Below, in pieces: positions 40,805 to 49,432 of a DNA stretch of 64,000 nucleotides; position 1 is the stretch's first letter, and every line of letters begins with the position of its first letter. Source of the DNA: Streptomyces sp. RKAG293 (GTDB lineage: Bacteria; Actinomycetota; Actinomycetes; Streptomycetales; Streptomycetaceae); NCBI RefSeq assembly GCF_023701745.1, contig NZ_JAJOZB010000001.1:8541001-8605000 (forward strand), in the 5' to 3' direction. The notes beneath the pieces were generated by a model. The model searched no databases. It saw only the letters and a list, made by a program, of their open reading frames with translations, and was not told the origin of the DNA. Made by a program: the position numbers and the translations under genes.

Positions 40805-41817
40805 CAGCCGCCCTGGCGACCACCGCGGTGGACGGTGCCCGGCGGGCCGGGAGGTTCGGCGCCCTGGCGGTGTCGGTGCTGCGCAGGCTGCTCACGATGG
40901 CGGTGACGCTGCTGGTCACCTCGTTCGTGGTGTTCTCCTCGCTGTACCTGGCACCGGGTGACCCGGTCAGCTTCCTGGTGCGCGGGCGCAGCCCGAGCCC
41001 GCAGGAGATCGCCGCGATACGGGAGCAGTACGGGTTCAACGACCCGTTCCCCGAGCGGTACTGGCACTGGTTGCAGGGCGTGCTCCAAGGGGACCTCGGC
41101 CGCTCGTACCTGTTCCACCAGAGCGTCGACCAGGTGCTGTGGTCCCGGCTGCCCGCTTCGATGCTCCTGGTGGGCACGGCGGCGCTGATGATCGCGGTCG
41201 TGGGGGTCGGCGCCGGGATCGTCGGGGCCCTGCGGCGCGGAACGCGCACCGACACGGCGGTGCTGCTGATGGTCACCGTGGGGGCGGCGGTGCCGTCCTT
41301 CGTCGCGGCGATCATGCTCCGCTCGGTGCTCGGCGTACGCCTGGGCTGGTTCCCGACGATCGGGAACGGCACCGGGCTGCTGGACCGGATGCACCATGTG
41401 GTGCTTCCCGCCATCGCCCTGTCCGTGACGTTCATGGCACTGGTGACGCGGGTGACGCGCTCGGCGATGCTGGACGAACTGCGCCGTGAACACGTCGAGG
41501 TCGCGCTCAGCCGGGGGATGTCCAAGTCGTCGGTGGTGCGGCGCCATGTGCTGCGCAACGCGCTCGGGCCCATCGTCACCGTCTCCGGGCTGCTGGTCTC
41601 GGGAATGCTGGTGAGCACCGCGATCGTCGAGACAGCGTTCGGGATGTCCGGGGTGGGTTCGCTGCTGGTGCAGGCCGTGAACGAGATGGACTTCCAGGTG
41701 GTCCAGGCGATCGTGCTGCTGGTGGTCGCCGCGTTCGTCGTCGTCAACACGCTGGTTGACCTGGTGTATCCGCTGATCGACCCGCGCGTCGCGGCAGCAG
41801 CAGGGAGCGCACGATGA
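40801..41817 (+). CDS. ABC transporter permease, DppB-like
   Basis: 338 residues from ATG 40801, overlapping the preceding stop. Six transmembrane helices with the DppB N-terminal signature (LYLAPGDPVSFLVRG) and the EAA loop (ALSRGMSKSSVVRRHVLRNAL) that contacts the ATPases. It forms the membrane pore together with the next gene product. Confidence 0.92.
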   Translation: MTAALATTAVDGARRAGRFGALAVSVLRRLLTMAVTLLVTSFVVFSSLYLAPGDPVSFLVRGRSPSPQEIAAIREQYGFNDPFPERYWHWLQGVLQGDLGRSYLFHQSVDQVLWSRLPASMLLVGTAALMIAVVGVGAGIVGALRRGTRTDTAVLLMVTVGAAVPSFVAAIMLRSVLGVRLGWFPTIGNGTGLLDRMHHVVLPAIALSVTFMALVTRVTRSAMLDELRREHVEVALSRGMSKSSVVRRHVLRNALGPIVTVSGLLVSGMLVSTAIVETAFGMSGVGSLLVQAVNEMDFQVVQAIVLLVVAAFVVVNTLVDLVYPLIDPRVAAAAGSAR

Positions 41818-42719
41818 ATGCCCCTTCCCCCACCATGACCGACCGCCGGGTCGACCGGCCCGCCCCGTCGCCGTCCCGGTGGCGACTCCCGCTGATGTGG
41901 CTGCGGCGGGCCGGCGGCGGATGGCTGATGCGGAGCTGTCTGCTGCTGCTGGCCCTCTTCGTCCTGATCGCTGTGTTCGCGCCCTGGATCGCCCCGCAGG
42001 ACCCGACCTTCGGTGAGCTGGGCAACGGCTTCGCCGGGCCAGGGCCCGAGCACTGGCTGGGCACGGACCTGGGCGGGCACGACACGTTCTCGGCCCTGAT
42101 CGAGGGCACCCGCACCAGCCTCGCCGGCCCGCTCGCCGTGGTGTTGTTCTCCACCACCCTGGGAGTCGCCGTCGGTCTGTTCACCGCGTGGCGCGGCGGG
42201 TGGGTCGACACGGCGGTCGGCCGGGTGCTCGACATCCTGTTCGCCTTTCCCGCGCTGCTGCTGGCGATCCTCGCGGTCGCCCTGTTCGGCAAGGGACTGA
42301 CCGCGCCGGTGCTCGCCATGGCCATCGCGTACATGCCCTACACCGCCCGTCTGGTGCGCGGTCTGACGGCGCAGGAGAAGACGCGGCCGTACATCGCCGC
42401 CTACCAGGTGCAGGGCCACTCGGCGGTGTTCATCGCCTTCCGCCGGCTGCTGCCCAACATCACCCCGACCGTGCTCGCCCAGTCGACGGTGAACTTCGGG
42501 TACGCCCTGCTCGACCTCGCGGCCCTGTCGTTCCTGGGTCTGGGCGTGCAGCCGCCGACACCCGACTGGGGCTCGATGATCAATCAGGGGCAGGCAGCCG
42601 TCCTGCAGGGGCAGCCGCTGTCCGCGATCGTTCCCGCGGTCGCGGTGGTCCTGGTCGTGGTCGCCTTCAACGTCGTCGGGGAGAACCTCGGCGACCGGCT
42701 CGCGGGGAGGGAGTCCTGA
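41814..42719 (+). CDS. ABC transporter permease, DppC-like
   Basis: 301 residues from ATG 41814 (ATGA overlap). An N-terminal helix with WIAPQDPTFGELG and the ordered block HWLGTDLGGHDTFSALIEGTRTSL is typical of DppC/OppC. The EAA loop is VQGHSAVFIAFRRLLPNI. Five to six further helices complete the channel partner of the DppB-like permease. Confidence 0.92.
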   Translation: MNAPSPTMTDRRVDRPAPSPSRWRLPLMWLRRAGGGWLMRSCLLLLALFVLIAVFAPWIAPQDPTFGELGNGFAGPGPEHWLGTDLGGHDTFSALIEGTRTSLAGPLAVVLFSTTLGVAVGLFTAWRGGWVDTAVGRVLDILFAFPALLLAILAVALFGKGLTAPVLAMAIAYMPYTARLVRGLTAQEKTRPYIAAYQVQGHSAVFIAFRRLLPNITPTVLAQSTVNFGYALLDLAALSFLGLGVQPPTPDWGSMINQGQAAVLQGQPLSAIVPAVAVVLVVVAFNVVGENLGDRLAGRES

Positions 42720-43762
42720 TGCCGCTGCTCGAATTCAACGACCTGAGTGTGGCGCTGCCGGCCATGGCCCGTCCGATCCTGGACGGCGTCAGCCTGACCG
42801 TCGCCGCCGGCGAGGCCGTCGCGCTGGTCGGGGAGTCCGGCTCGGGGAAGTCGGTCACCGCCCGTGCCGCGCTGGGCCTGTTCCCGGCCGGGGCCGCGAT
42901 CGGCGGCCAGGTCCGCGTCGACGGTGCCGAACTGGTCGGGGCGGACGCCGGACGCCTGCGCGAGGTGCGCACCGGCAAGGCGTCGATGATCTTCCAGGAC
43001 CCCCGGGCGGGCATCAACCCGGTGCGCCGCGTCGGGGACTTCCTCACCGAGTCGCTACGGCTGACCGGCGGCTGGTCCAGGGCACGGGCGAACGCCCGCG
43101 CGCTGGAACTCCTGACCGCAGTCGGCCTGCCGGACCCCGCCCGGCACCTGCGGCAGTACCCGCACGAGCTCTCCGGCGGCATGCTGCAACGCGTCATGAT
43201 CGCCGGAGCGCTCACCGCGGAGCCGCGGCTGCTGCTGTGCGACGAGCCCACCACGGCGCTCGACGTGACCACCCAGGCGGAGATCATGGCGATCCTCCGC
43301 CGGCTGCAACGCGAACGCGGCCTCGGCCTGCTGTTGATCACCCACGACATCGATCTCGCCGCGGCGACCTGCGACCGGATCTATGTGATGTACGCCGGAA
43401 GGATCGTCGAGACCGGGACCGCGACCGAACTGCTCACCGCGCCCCGGCACCCCTACACCGCCGGGCTCCTCGGTTCGACGCCGCCCCTGGACGGTCCGCT
43501 CGGACGCCTCACACCGATCCGCGGCGTCCCCATGGGCCTGCTGGAATCCGCACCGGGCTGCTCCTTCGCCGCCCGGTGCCCGCACGCCCGGCCGGGAGTC
43601 TGCGACCGGACGGCGCCCGACCTGGCACCGCCTGCCGCCCAGGTCCCGGCGTCCACAGCGCACAGCGGCCCCGCGCTCGTCGCCTGCCATCTGGCCGACG
43701 AGATCGGTGGCCGGCCGGCGATGGCGGCCGTCCGCGTCTCACCCAGCGAGGAGGACCGTTGA
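42719..43762 (+). CDS. ABC transporter ATP-binding protein, DppD-like
   Basis: 347 residues; ATG 42719 shares one base with the previous stop (TGATG). Walker A is GESGSGKS (38-45), the ABC signature LSGGMLQR, Walker B LLLCDEPTTALD and the H-loop LLLITHDI. The C-terminal oligopeptide/dipeptide extension carries a Cys cluster (CSFAARCPHARPGVC), as in DppD proteins that may hold a Fe-S cluster. Confidence 0.92.
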   Translation: MPLLEFNDLSVALPAMARPILDGVSLTVAAGEAVALVGESGSGKSVTARAALGLFPAGAAIGGQVRVDGAELVGADAGRLREVRTGKASMIFQDPRAGINPVRRVGDFLTESLRLTGGWSRARANARALELLTAVGLPDPARHLRQYPHELSGGMLQRVMIAGALTAEPRLLLCDEPTTALDVTTQAEIMAILRRLQRERGLGLLLITHDIDLAAATCDRIYVMYAGRIVETGTATELLTAPRHPYTAGLLGSTPPLDGPLGRLTPIRGVPMGLLESAPGCSFAARCPHARPGVCDRTAPDLAPPAAQVPASTAHSGPALVACHLADEIGGRPAMAAVRVSPSEEDR

Positions 43763-44682
43763 ACACCGCACCCGCTCCCGCCCCTGCTCCCACGCCGGCC
43801 GCCGCATCGGCCGGAGGCCCGCTGCTCCAGGTCAGCGGTCTGCGCAAGACCTACTCGACCGCCGGCACCCAGGTGGTCGCCGTCGACGATCTGTCGTTCT
43901 CCCTGCATCCGGGCGGTGCCCTCGGCCTGGTCGGCGAGTCCGGTTCGGGCAAGACGACCACGGCGCGGATGCTCGTCGGTCTCGAACGCCCCGACCACGG
44001 AGAGATCCTGGTCCAGGGCGCGCCGATCGCCGCGACGGTGCGCGGAAGGGCGGCACGGCTCGCCCGCGCGAAGGCCGTGCAGATCGTCTTCCAGGACCCC
44101 TACCTCTCGCTGGACGGCCGGATCAGCGTCGGGACGACCATCGACGGGGTGCTGCGGCTGCACGGATTCGGTGACCGTGTGGCGAGGGCCGGCCGGGTCA
44201 GGGAGCTGCTGGCCCAGGTCGGTCTCGGCGACCGCGAGTCGGCGGCGCTGCCCCGTCAGCTGTCGGGCGGGCAGCGGCAACGTGCCGCCATCGCCCGTGC
44301 GCTGGCGGTCGAGCCCGCTGTTCTGGTTCTCGACGAAGCGGTGTCGGCCCTCGACGTCTCGGTGCAGGCCCAGGTGCTCAACCTGCTGTCGGACATCCGC
44401 CGCGACACCGGCATCGGCCTGGTTTTCGTCAGCCACGACCTGGCGGTGGTGCGCTACGTCTGCGACGAGGCGCTGGTGATGTACCGGGGGAGGACCATGG
44501 AACACCAGCCGGTCGCCGATCTCCTCACCGCGCCGCGGCACCCCTACACCCGGCTGCTGCTGGCCTCCGTACCCCGCACCGGCTGGGACCCCGACGCCAT
44601 CGGCCGCCAGCGGCGCGCGCTCGGCGCCGTCCCGGGCGATGCGGCCTCCCCGGCCTCCCCGACCGTGGGTCCGGACGCATAG
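43759..44682 (+). CDS. ABC transporter ATP-binding protein, DppF-like
   Basis: 307 residues from TTG 43759, overlapping the previous stop (TTGA), with GGAGG upstream; a later start would lose the Ala/Pro head but not the domain. Walker A GESGSGKTT, signature LSGGQRQR, Walker B VLVLDEAVSALD and the H-loop VFVSHDLAVV are intact. It pairs with the DppD-like protein to energise uptake. It is the last gene of the operon. Confidence 0.88.
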   Translation: MNTAPAPAPAPTPAAASAGGPLLQVSGLRKTYSTAGTQVVAVDDLSFSLHPGGALGLVGESGSGKTTTARMLVGLERPDHGEILVQGAPIAATVRGRAARLARAKAVQIVFQDPYLSLDGRISVGTTIDGVLRLHGFGDRVARAGRVRELLAQVGLGDRESAALPRQLSGGQRQRAAIARALAVEPAVLVLDEAVSALDVSVQAQVLNLLSDIRRDTGIGLVFVSHDLAVVRYVCDEALVMYRGRTMEHQPVADLLTAPRHPYTRLLLASVPRTGWDPDAIGRQRRALGAVPGDAASPASPTVGPDA

Positions 44683-44705
44683 GGGCAGCGGAGTCCGGGT
44701 CCTAC

Positions 44706-44728
44706 GGACGGAACGTAGCGTTCGGTCC
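44706..44728. promoter_or_regulatory. Near-perfect 10-bp inverted repeat downstream of the ABC operon
   Basis: GGACGGAACG and CGTTCGGTCC, one mismatch, 3-nt centre. It could be a weak terminator of the ABC operon or an operator for the GNAT-AAA gene at 44812. Confidence 0.4.
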
Positions 44729-44811
44729 GCCGGATTGTGCACGGTGGAGCGGGCCCCGCCCCGGCACCGCCCCTAGCCTCACCGAAACGGCACGGACGAG
44801 GGGCGGTACCG

Positions 44812-46101
44812 GTGAACTGGCTCATCCACGATTACCGCGAGAGCGATCTCGCGGCAGTGGTCCACCTGATCGACACCACGGCCGAGCTCGGGCAGGAGTC
44901 GGTCTTCTCCCTCGCCGAGTGCATCGGCGCTCTGACGTCCCGGCAGCCCGCGGTGGTCGCCGTCCACCAGGGCGTCCCGATCGGCGCTGCGCTCGCGAGC
45001 GTGGCCGGCGAGCGGGCCTGGGTGATGCGCATCGCGATCTCCTCGGTCTGGCGCGGGCGGGGACTGGCCAGCGCCCTGCTGGTGGAGCTGGAGCGGCGGC
45101 TCGTCGCGGCGCGGGTGGGCCGGATCGCCTACGTGCTGCCGGAGGAGGACCTGCTCGGCGAGGGACTCCTGAACGCCGGCTACACCCGGCAGCCCGCGGT
45201 GGCCTACTTCGAGAAGGTCGAACCGTCGCACGGCCCCGCGGCGAGCCTGCTGGAAGACCTCGGCGGCCGGTTCCTGCCGGGCGACCTGTGGGGCAAGGTG
45301 GCCGGGATGGAAGCGGAGAAGGACCTGATCGAACGGCGGGTCGTGCTGCCGCTGGCGGAGCCGGAGCGGGCGGCCCGGCACGGGGTCCGGCCGCCGCGGG
45401 CCATCGCCCTGTTCGGGCCGCCCGGCACGGGCAAGACGACGTTCGCACGGGGCATCGCGTCCAAACTCGGCTGGCCGTTCGTCGAGCTGCTGCCGTCCCG
45501 GCTGGCGGACGAGGGCAACCTCGCCGCCGCCTTGCGCAGCGCGTTCGCCCGGATCGCGGAGCTGGAGCGGGTGCTGGTCTTCATCGACGAGGTCGAGGAG
45601 GTCGCACCGGTCCGCACCGAGCCGGTGCAGCCGGGCGGCATGCACGGGGTGACCAATGAACTCCTCAAGCTCATCCCGGGCTTCCGGGAGGGCGACGAGC
45701 GTCTGCTGGTGTGCGCGACGAACTCCATCCGCTCCCTGGATCCGGCGTTCCTGCGTCCGGGCCGCTTCGACTACCTGATCCCGATCGGTACGCCGGACGC
45801 GGCCGCCCGCTCGGCGATCTGGTCCCGGTACACCGGCGGCCGCCCCGACGTGGAGGTGCCGGCTCTGGTGACGGCCAGTGAGCTCTTCACCCCGGCGGAC
45901 ATCGAGCACGCGGCCCGCACCGCCGCCCAGGCGTCCTTCGAACGGGACCTGGAGTCGATCGGCGGCGGGGCGGGCATGCAGGGGCCGCCGGGGGCGAGTA
46001 CCGGTGATTACCTGGCGGCGATCGCCCAGTGCCGGCCGACCGTCACCCCCGCGATGACCGAGGAGTTCAGCGCGGACATCACCGCCCACGCCCGGCTCTG
46101 A
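44812..46101 (+). CDS. GNAT acetyltransferase fused to an AAA+ ATPase
   Basis: 429 residues from GTG 44812 (GAGGGG upstream). Residues 1-140 are a GNAT fold (VMRIAISSVWRGRGLASALLVELERRL, the acetyl-CoA pyrophosphate loop). Residues about 175-400 are an FtsH/proteasomal-type AAA+ module: Walker A GPPGTGKTT (202-210), Walker B VLVFIDEVEE, sensor 1 LLVCATNS and the Arg finger region FLRPGRFDYLIPIG. No protease domain is attached. The combination suggests ATP-driven remodelling linked to acylation of a target, possibly as a substrate adaptor or a regulator. No partner gene is obvious. This pairing is unusual and its biology is unknown to me. Confidence 0.82.
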   Translation: MNWLIHDYRESDLAAVVHLIDTTAELGQESVFSLAECIGALTSRQPAVVAVHQGVPIGAALASVAGERAWVMRIAISSVWRGRGLASALLVELERRLVAARVGRIAYVLPEEDLLGEGLLNAGYTRQPAVAYFEKVEPSHGPAASLLEDLGGRFLPGDLWGKVAGMEAEKDLIERRVVLPLAEPERAARHGVRPPRAIALFGPPGTGKTTFARGIASKLGWPFVELLPSRLADEGNLAAALRSAFARIAELERVLVFIDEVEEVAPVRTEPVQPGGMHGVTNELLKLIPGFREGDERLLVCATNSIRSLDPAFLRPGRFDYLIPIGTPDAAARSAIWSRYTGGRPDVEVPALVTASELFTPADIEHAARTAAQASFERDLESIGGGAGMQGPPGASTGDYLAAIAQCRPTVTPAMTEEFSADITAHARL

Positions 46102-46131
46102 GTGCGTCGAGATCGTTTTCCAAGGTTCTTC

Positions 46132-46650
46132 TCACGGCGAGGCGGGTGAGTCGTCGCTCGGCCGGGCTGCCGGGAGGTTCCGTACAAAGCTGAGGCCCGG
46201 GCGACCGCTCAACCGGATTTCGCCGATGGGGGTGAATCCCGTTCGGGCCAGTACGGCCCGTGAGCCGGCATTGTCGAGTGTGGTCCTGGCCCGCAGTGCG
46301 GTCAGGCCGTACTCCGTGGCAGCCAGTTCGCAGATCTGGTGAACGGCGGCGGTTGCCAGCCCGCGCCCTGCGGCCTCCTCGGCGATCCGGTACCCGAGTT
46401 CCGCCGAACCCCCTTCCACATCAACCAGGTTGACCCGCCCCAGCACCGCGCCGTCGTCGGCGACCAGCACATGGAAGTGGAGCAGCCCCGCGGCCTGGTC
46501 GGTCAGCAGCTCATCGAGCCGGGCATCGAAGTGGGCGAAGTAGTCATCACCACGGTCGGGAATCGACGCGGCGAAATAGGTCCGGTTCTTCTGCTCGAAC
46601 TCCAGTAGGGCCGGGGCATGTCGGAGGTCGAGGAGTTGCATGACAGGCAT
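46132..46650 (-). CDS. GNAT N-acetyltransferase, RimJ/RimL type
   Basis: 172 residues. GNAT core with the signature AEEAAGRGLATAAVHQICELAATEYGLTALRARTTLDNAGSRAVLARTGF, i.e. motif A (RGLA) and motif B as in RimJ/RimL ribosomal-protein or drug acetyltransferases. ATG 46650 lacks a ribosome site; 46641 is the next in-frame ATG. The substrate cannot be told. It shares its direction with the next GNAT gene but with an 86-bp gap. Confidence 0.8.
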   Translation of the reverse strand: MPVMQLLDLRHAPALLEFEQKNRTYFAASIPDRGDDYFAHFDARLDELLTDQAAGLLHFHVLVADDGAVLGRVNLVDVEGGSAELGYRIAEEAAGRGLATAAVHQICELAATEYGLTALRARTTLDNAGSRAVLARTGFTPIGEIRLSGRPGLSFVRNLPAARPSDDSPASP

Positions 46651-46736
46651 GGCGCAAGGTTACGCACTGGTGCCGCGGAGCCGGTTGGTTCGGCATGACT
46701 CACATCGCTGTGATCGTCCGGGAGGTTCGGGGAGGT

Positions 46737-47231
46737 TCAGGACAGCGTCTTCGCGAGCCAGTGGTCGACATGGGGGTCGTCGTTGAACGCGGGCACCTCC
46801 TCGTAGCCGAACCGGGCGTACATCCTGCGGGCCTCGACGAGGTCGTCACGGGTGTCGAGCCGCATCCGCGTCACCCCGAGTTCGCGGGCGCGGGTCTCGA
46901 GTTCCTGGAGGAGGAGCGCCCCGATGCCCTGCCCGCGGGCGGGCGGCGCGGTGTAGACGCGGCGGATCTCGGCGGTCGCGGGCGGCAGCAGGAGCAGGCC
47001 GGCGCAGGCGACGGCGGTGTCGGCCTGGCGGGCCACCAGGAACAGGCCGTGTGGCGGGGCGAGATCGTCGCTGGGGGCGTTGTGCAGCACGGCGTCGATC
47101 TCGGTGCCGGTGGCCCGGCGTCCGTACGCCCGGCTGAGGATGTCGTCGAAGTAGGCCCTCATCAGGCCGCGCGCCTCAGCGGACTCGGGGGAGACCGGGA
47201 CGAGAGTGACGGGCTGCCGGGACTGGATCAT
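46737..47231 (-). CDS. GNAT N-acetyltransferase
   Basis: 164 residues. Standard GNAT: IRRVYTAPPARGQGIGALLLQELETRARELG (acetyl-CoA site RGQGIG) followed by MRLDTRDDLVEARRMYARFGYEEVP. Typical stand-alone small-molecule or amino-group acetyltransferase; the substrate is unknown. The start at 47231 has no clear ribosome site. Confidence 0.8.
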   Translation of the reverse strand: MIQSRQPVTLVPVSPESAEARGLMRAYFDDILSRAYGRRATGTEIDAVLHNAPSDDLAPPHGLFLVARQADTAVACAGLLLLPPATAEIRRVYTAPPARGQGIGALLLQELETRARELGVTRMRLDTRDDLVEARRMYARFGYEEVPAFNDDPHVDHWLAKTLS

Positions 47232-47334
47232 GGGTCCAGTTTCGCCGGTGGCCGAACGCCACCGGGAGCGGGGTGCGGGGAGCGGGGTGCGGGCATGCTC
47301 CGGGGCGGTGATGCCCGCCCGGTCACGACCCCGG

Positions 47335-48273
47335 TCACCTTCCCGGTGCGTCGAGACCGTCGTGGCCCGGGGTCATGTGCCCGGCACGGTCGGTGAGGAG
47401 GCCGGTGACGAGGGCCAGCGGCGGCCAGTTCAGCCGGCCCTGTCGGGCGACGGCGTAGGAGTGCAACTCGACGCTGGGGGAGGTGAGGGGCAGGATCCGG
47501 ATGGCGGGGTAGGTGGCGTGGCCGATGGGCAGCAGGCCCACGCCCAGGCCCGCGGCGATCATGTCCTGGACGAGGTCGAGACTGTCGGCCTGGTGGGTGA
47601 TCCGGGGGCTGAAGCCGGCCATGGAGGCGAGTGTGCGAATGACGTGCTCGTCCGCGGTGTTGCGGGAGTTGACGATCCAGTCGTGTTCGCGGAACCCGGC
47701 GAACACCTCCTGGGCCGTTCCGGTGGGCGCGGCCGAGGCGGTGGCGAGCGCGGGAACGCCGAGACCCCATGTCGCCGTCCACAGCGGTGTCGCCGTCAAC
47801 GACGGGTCGACGGTCGCCGGAGCGAGGTTGTAGTCGTAGGTCAGCGCCAGGTCCGCCTGGTCGCCGGTCAGCAGCGCGAGAGCCTCGGCGGGCTCGTGCT
47901 CCCGGATCAGGATGTGCACGCGTGGATGGCTCGCCGCCAGATCCGTGATGACCGGCAGCAGGAAGCTGCGGATGGCGGTGGCGAATCCCGCGATCCTTAT
48001 CGTGCCGTTGGGTTCCGCTTCCGGACCCAGGTCGAGCCGCGCCGCTTCGACCGCCGCGAGGATGGTCACCGCGTGCTCGGCCAGCCGGCGCCCGGCGGGC
48101 GTCAGCCGCACCCGGCGCCCGTCGGGCTCCACCAGCACGGTGCCCGTCTCCCGGGACAGGGCTGCGATCTGCTGCGACACCGTCGAGGTCGTGGTGCCGA
48201 GAACGTCCGCGACGGCCCGCATGGACCCCAGCCGGGACAGTTCCGCCAACAGTTCCAGCCTCCGTGTCTCCAT
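47335..48273 (-). CDS. LysR-family transcriptional regulator
   Basis: 312 residues from ATG 48273. HTH at about 1-60 (LELLAELSRLGSMRAVADVLGTTTSTVSQQIAALSRETG), then a periplasmic-binding-protein-like effector domain (IRIAGFATAIRSFLLPVI, DLALTYDYNLAP, DMIAAGLGVGLLPIG). The frame is open to 48330, but the HTH follows directly on 48273. It is divergent from an EamA exporter, and two dyads lie between the start codons, so control of the exporter is likely. Confidence 0.87.
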   Translation of the reverse strand: METRRLELLAELSRLGSMRAVADVLGTTTSTVSQQIAALSRETGTVLVEPDGRRVRLTPAGRRLAEHAVTILAAVEAARLDLGPEAEPNGTIRIAGFATAIRSFLLPVITDLAASHPRVHILIREHEPAEALALLTGDQADLALTYDYNLAPATVDPSLTATPLWTATWGLGVPALATASAAPTGTAQEVFAGFREHDWIVNSRNTADEHVIRTLASMAGFSPRITHQADSLDLVQDMIAAGLGVGLLPIGHATYPAIRILPLTSPSVELHSYAVARQGRLNWPPLALVTGLLTDRAGHMTPGHDGLDAPGR

Positions 48274-48282
48274 CCCGCCATT

Positions 48283-48299
48283 GTTCAGTATTCCTGAAC
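48283..48299. promoter_or_regulatory. LysR-type dyad near the lysR start
   Basis: GTTCAG (48283-48288) and CTGAAC (48294-48299) with a 5-nt spacer, immediately upstream of the LysR start; a candidate autoregulatory site. Confidence 0.5.
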
Positions 48300-48303
48300 G
48301 GAC

Positions 48304-48326
48304 TGTCCATGATCGCCACGTGGACA
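48304..48326. promoter_or_regulatory. LysR-type dyad (T-N11-A) between lysR and the EamA gene
   Basis: TGTCCA (48304-48309) and TGGACA (48321-48326), 11-bp spacer, in the divergent promoter. It matches the classical T-N11-A recognition layout. Confidence 0.55.
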
Positions 48327-48356
48327 TCAACGATGTGTCGGCCCTCTACTGGAGCC

Positions 48357-49283
48357 ATGACCTCCGCAGCCACCGCCGCTCCCACCGTTCCCGCGGCCTC
48401 CTCCGCCCTCGGCCGGCTGCCCGGCGGGGCCCGGGGCGGAGCGCTCATGGCTGTCGCGTCCATGTCCTGCGTCCAGCTCGGCCTGGGGCTGTCCGTCCCG
48501 CTGCTCGACCAGCTCGGTCCGCTGGGCACCGCGTGGCTGCGGCTCGCCTGGGCCGGAATCCTGCTCCTGGTGCTGGTCAGGCCCCGCCCGTCGGACTTCA
48601 CGCGGAAGGACCTCCTCGCGTGCACCGTCCTGGGCGCCGCGACCGCCGGCCTGATGGTGCTCTTCATGTGCGCGGTCACCCGTATCCCGCTCGGCACCGC
48701 CAGCGCGCTGGAGTTCCTGGGACCGCTCGGCCTGTCCCTCTACGGTGCCGCGGGCGGGCGCAGGATATGGGCCCTGCTGGCCGGGGTCGGCGTGGTGCTG
48801 CTCACCGAGCCCTGGCACGGCGGCACCGACCTCGTCGGGGTCGGGTTCGCGCTGGCCGCCGCGCTCTGCTGGGCCGTGTACATCGCGCTCACCCAGAAGG
48901 TGGGCGACCAGGTCACCGGACTGAAGGGGCTGGCCCTCTCCATGCCGGTCGCCGCCATCGTCGCCACGTTCTTCGCCGCGCCGACCGAACTGAGCCACCT
49001 GACCTGGCCGTTGATCCTCACCGGCCTGGCGCTGGCCGCGCTGCATCCGGTGCTCCCGTTCAGCCTGGAATTCCTCGCCCTGCGCCGGCTCACCACCACG
49101 GCCTTCGGCACCCTGATGAGCCTGGAGCCTGCCATCGCGCTCGCAGTGGGCCTCGTCAGCCTCGGGCAGATCCCCGGCCCGGCCTCCGCGGTCGGCGTCG
49201 GGTTCGTCGTGGTCGCGGGAATCGGCGCCACCCGTGCCGGAGCGCGCACCGCGGCACCGGGTGACGGTGCGACCGACGGCTGA
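48357..49283 (+). CDS. EamA-family (DMT) transporter
   Basis: 308 residues from ATG 48357 (GGAG upstream). Ten transmembrane helices in two EamA repeats (first about 25-145, second about 160-290; GVGFALAAALCWAVYIALTQKVG). Drug/metabolite transporter superfamily, similar to RhtA/YdcZ-type exporters that move amino acids or metabolites out of the cell. Divergent from a LysR regulator, as common for this family. Confidence 0.87.
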   Translation: MTSAATAAPTVPAASSALGRLPGGARGGALMAVASMSCVQLGLGLSVPLLDQLGPLGTAWLRLAWAGILLLVLVRPRPSDFTRKDLLACTVLGAATAGLMVLFMCAVTRIPLGTASALEFLGPLGLSLYGAAGGRRIWALLAGVGVVLLTEPWHGGTDLVGVGFALAAALCWAVYIALTQKVGDQVTGLKGLALSMPVAAIVATFFAAPTELSHLTWPLILTGLALAALHPVLPFSLEFLALRRLTTTAFGTLMSLEPAIALAVGLVSLGQIPGPASAVGVGFVVVAGIGATRAGARTAAPGDGATDG

Positions 49284-49432
49284 GTATGTTTGGCGCTGTG
49301 GGCACACGGCCGAGAGAGCCGTCCGGACCCGCTGGCGCATGACGACCGCGGCCCGTCTGCTGCGCGAGTCCGACGCCAGGCCGGAGCGTTCTGACGCCGG
49401 TTGTCGGTCCTCGGCTCCCGGTGCCCCGCCCC

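Noticed and set aside
47228..48697. A 489-codon minus-strand frame over the LysR and EamA genes
   Set aside because: It spans two divergent real genes and is Arg/Pro-rich with no family features.
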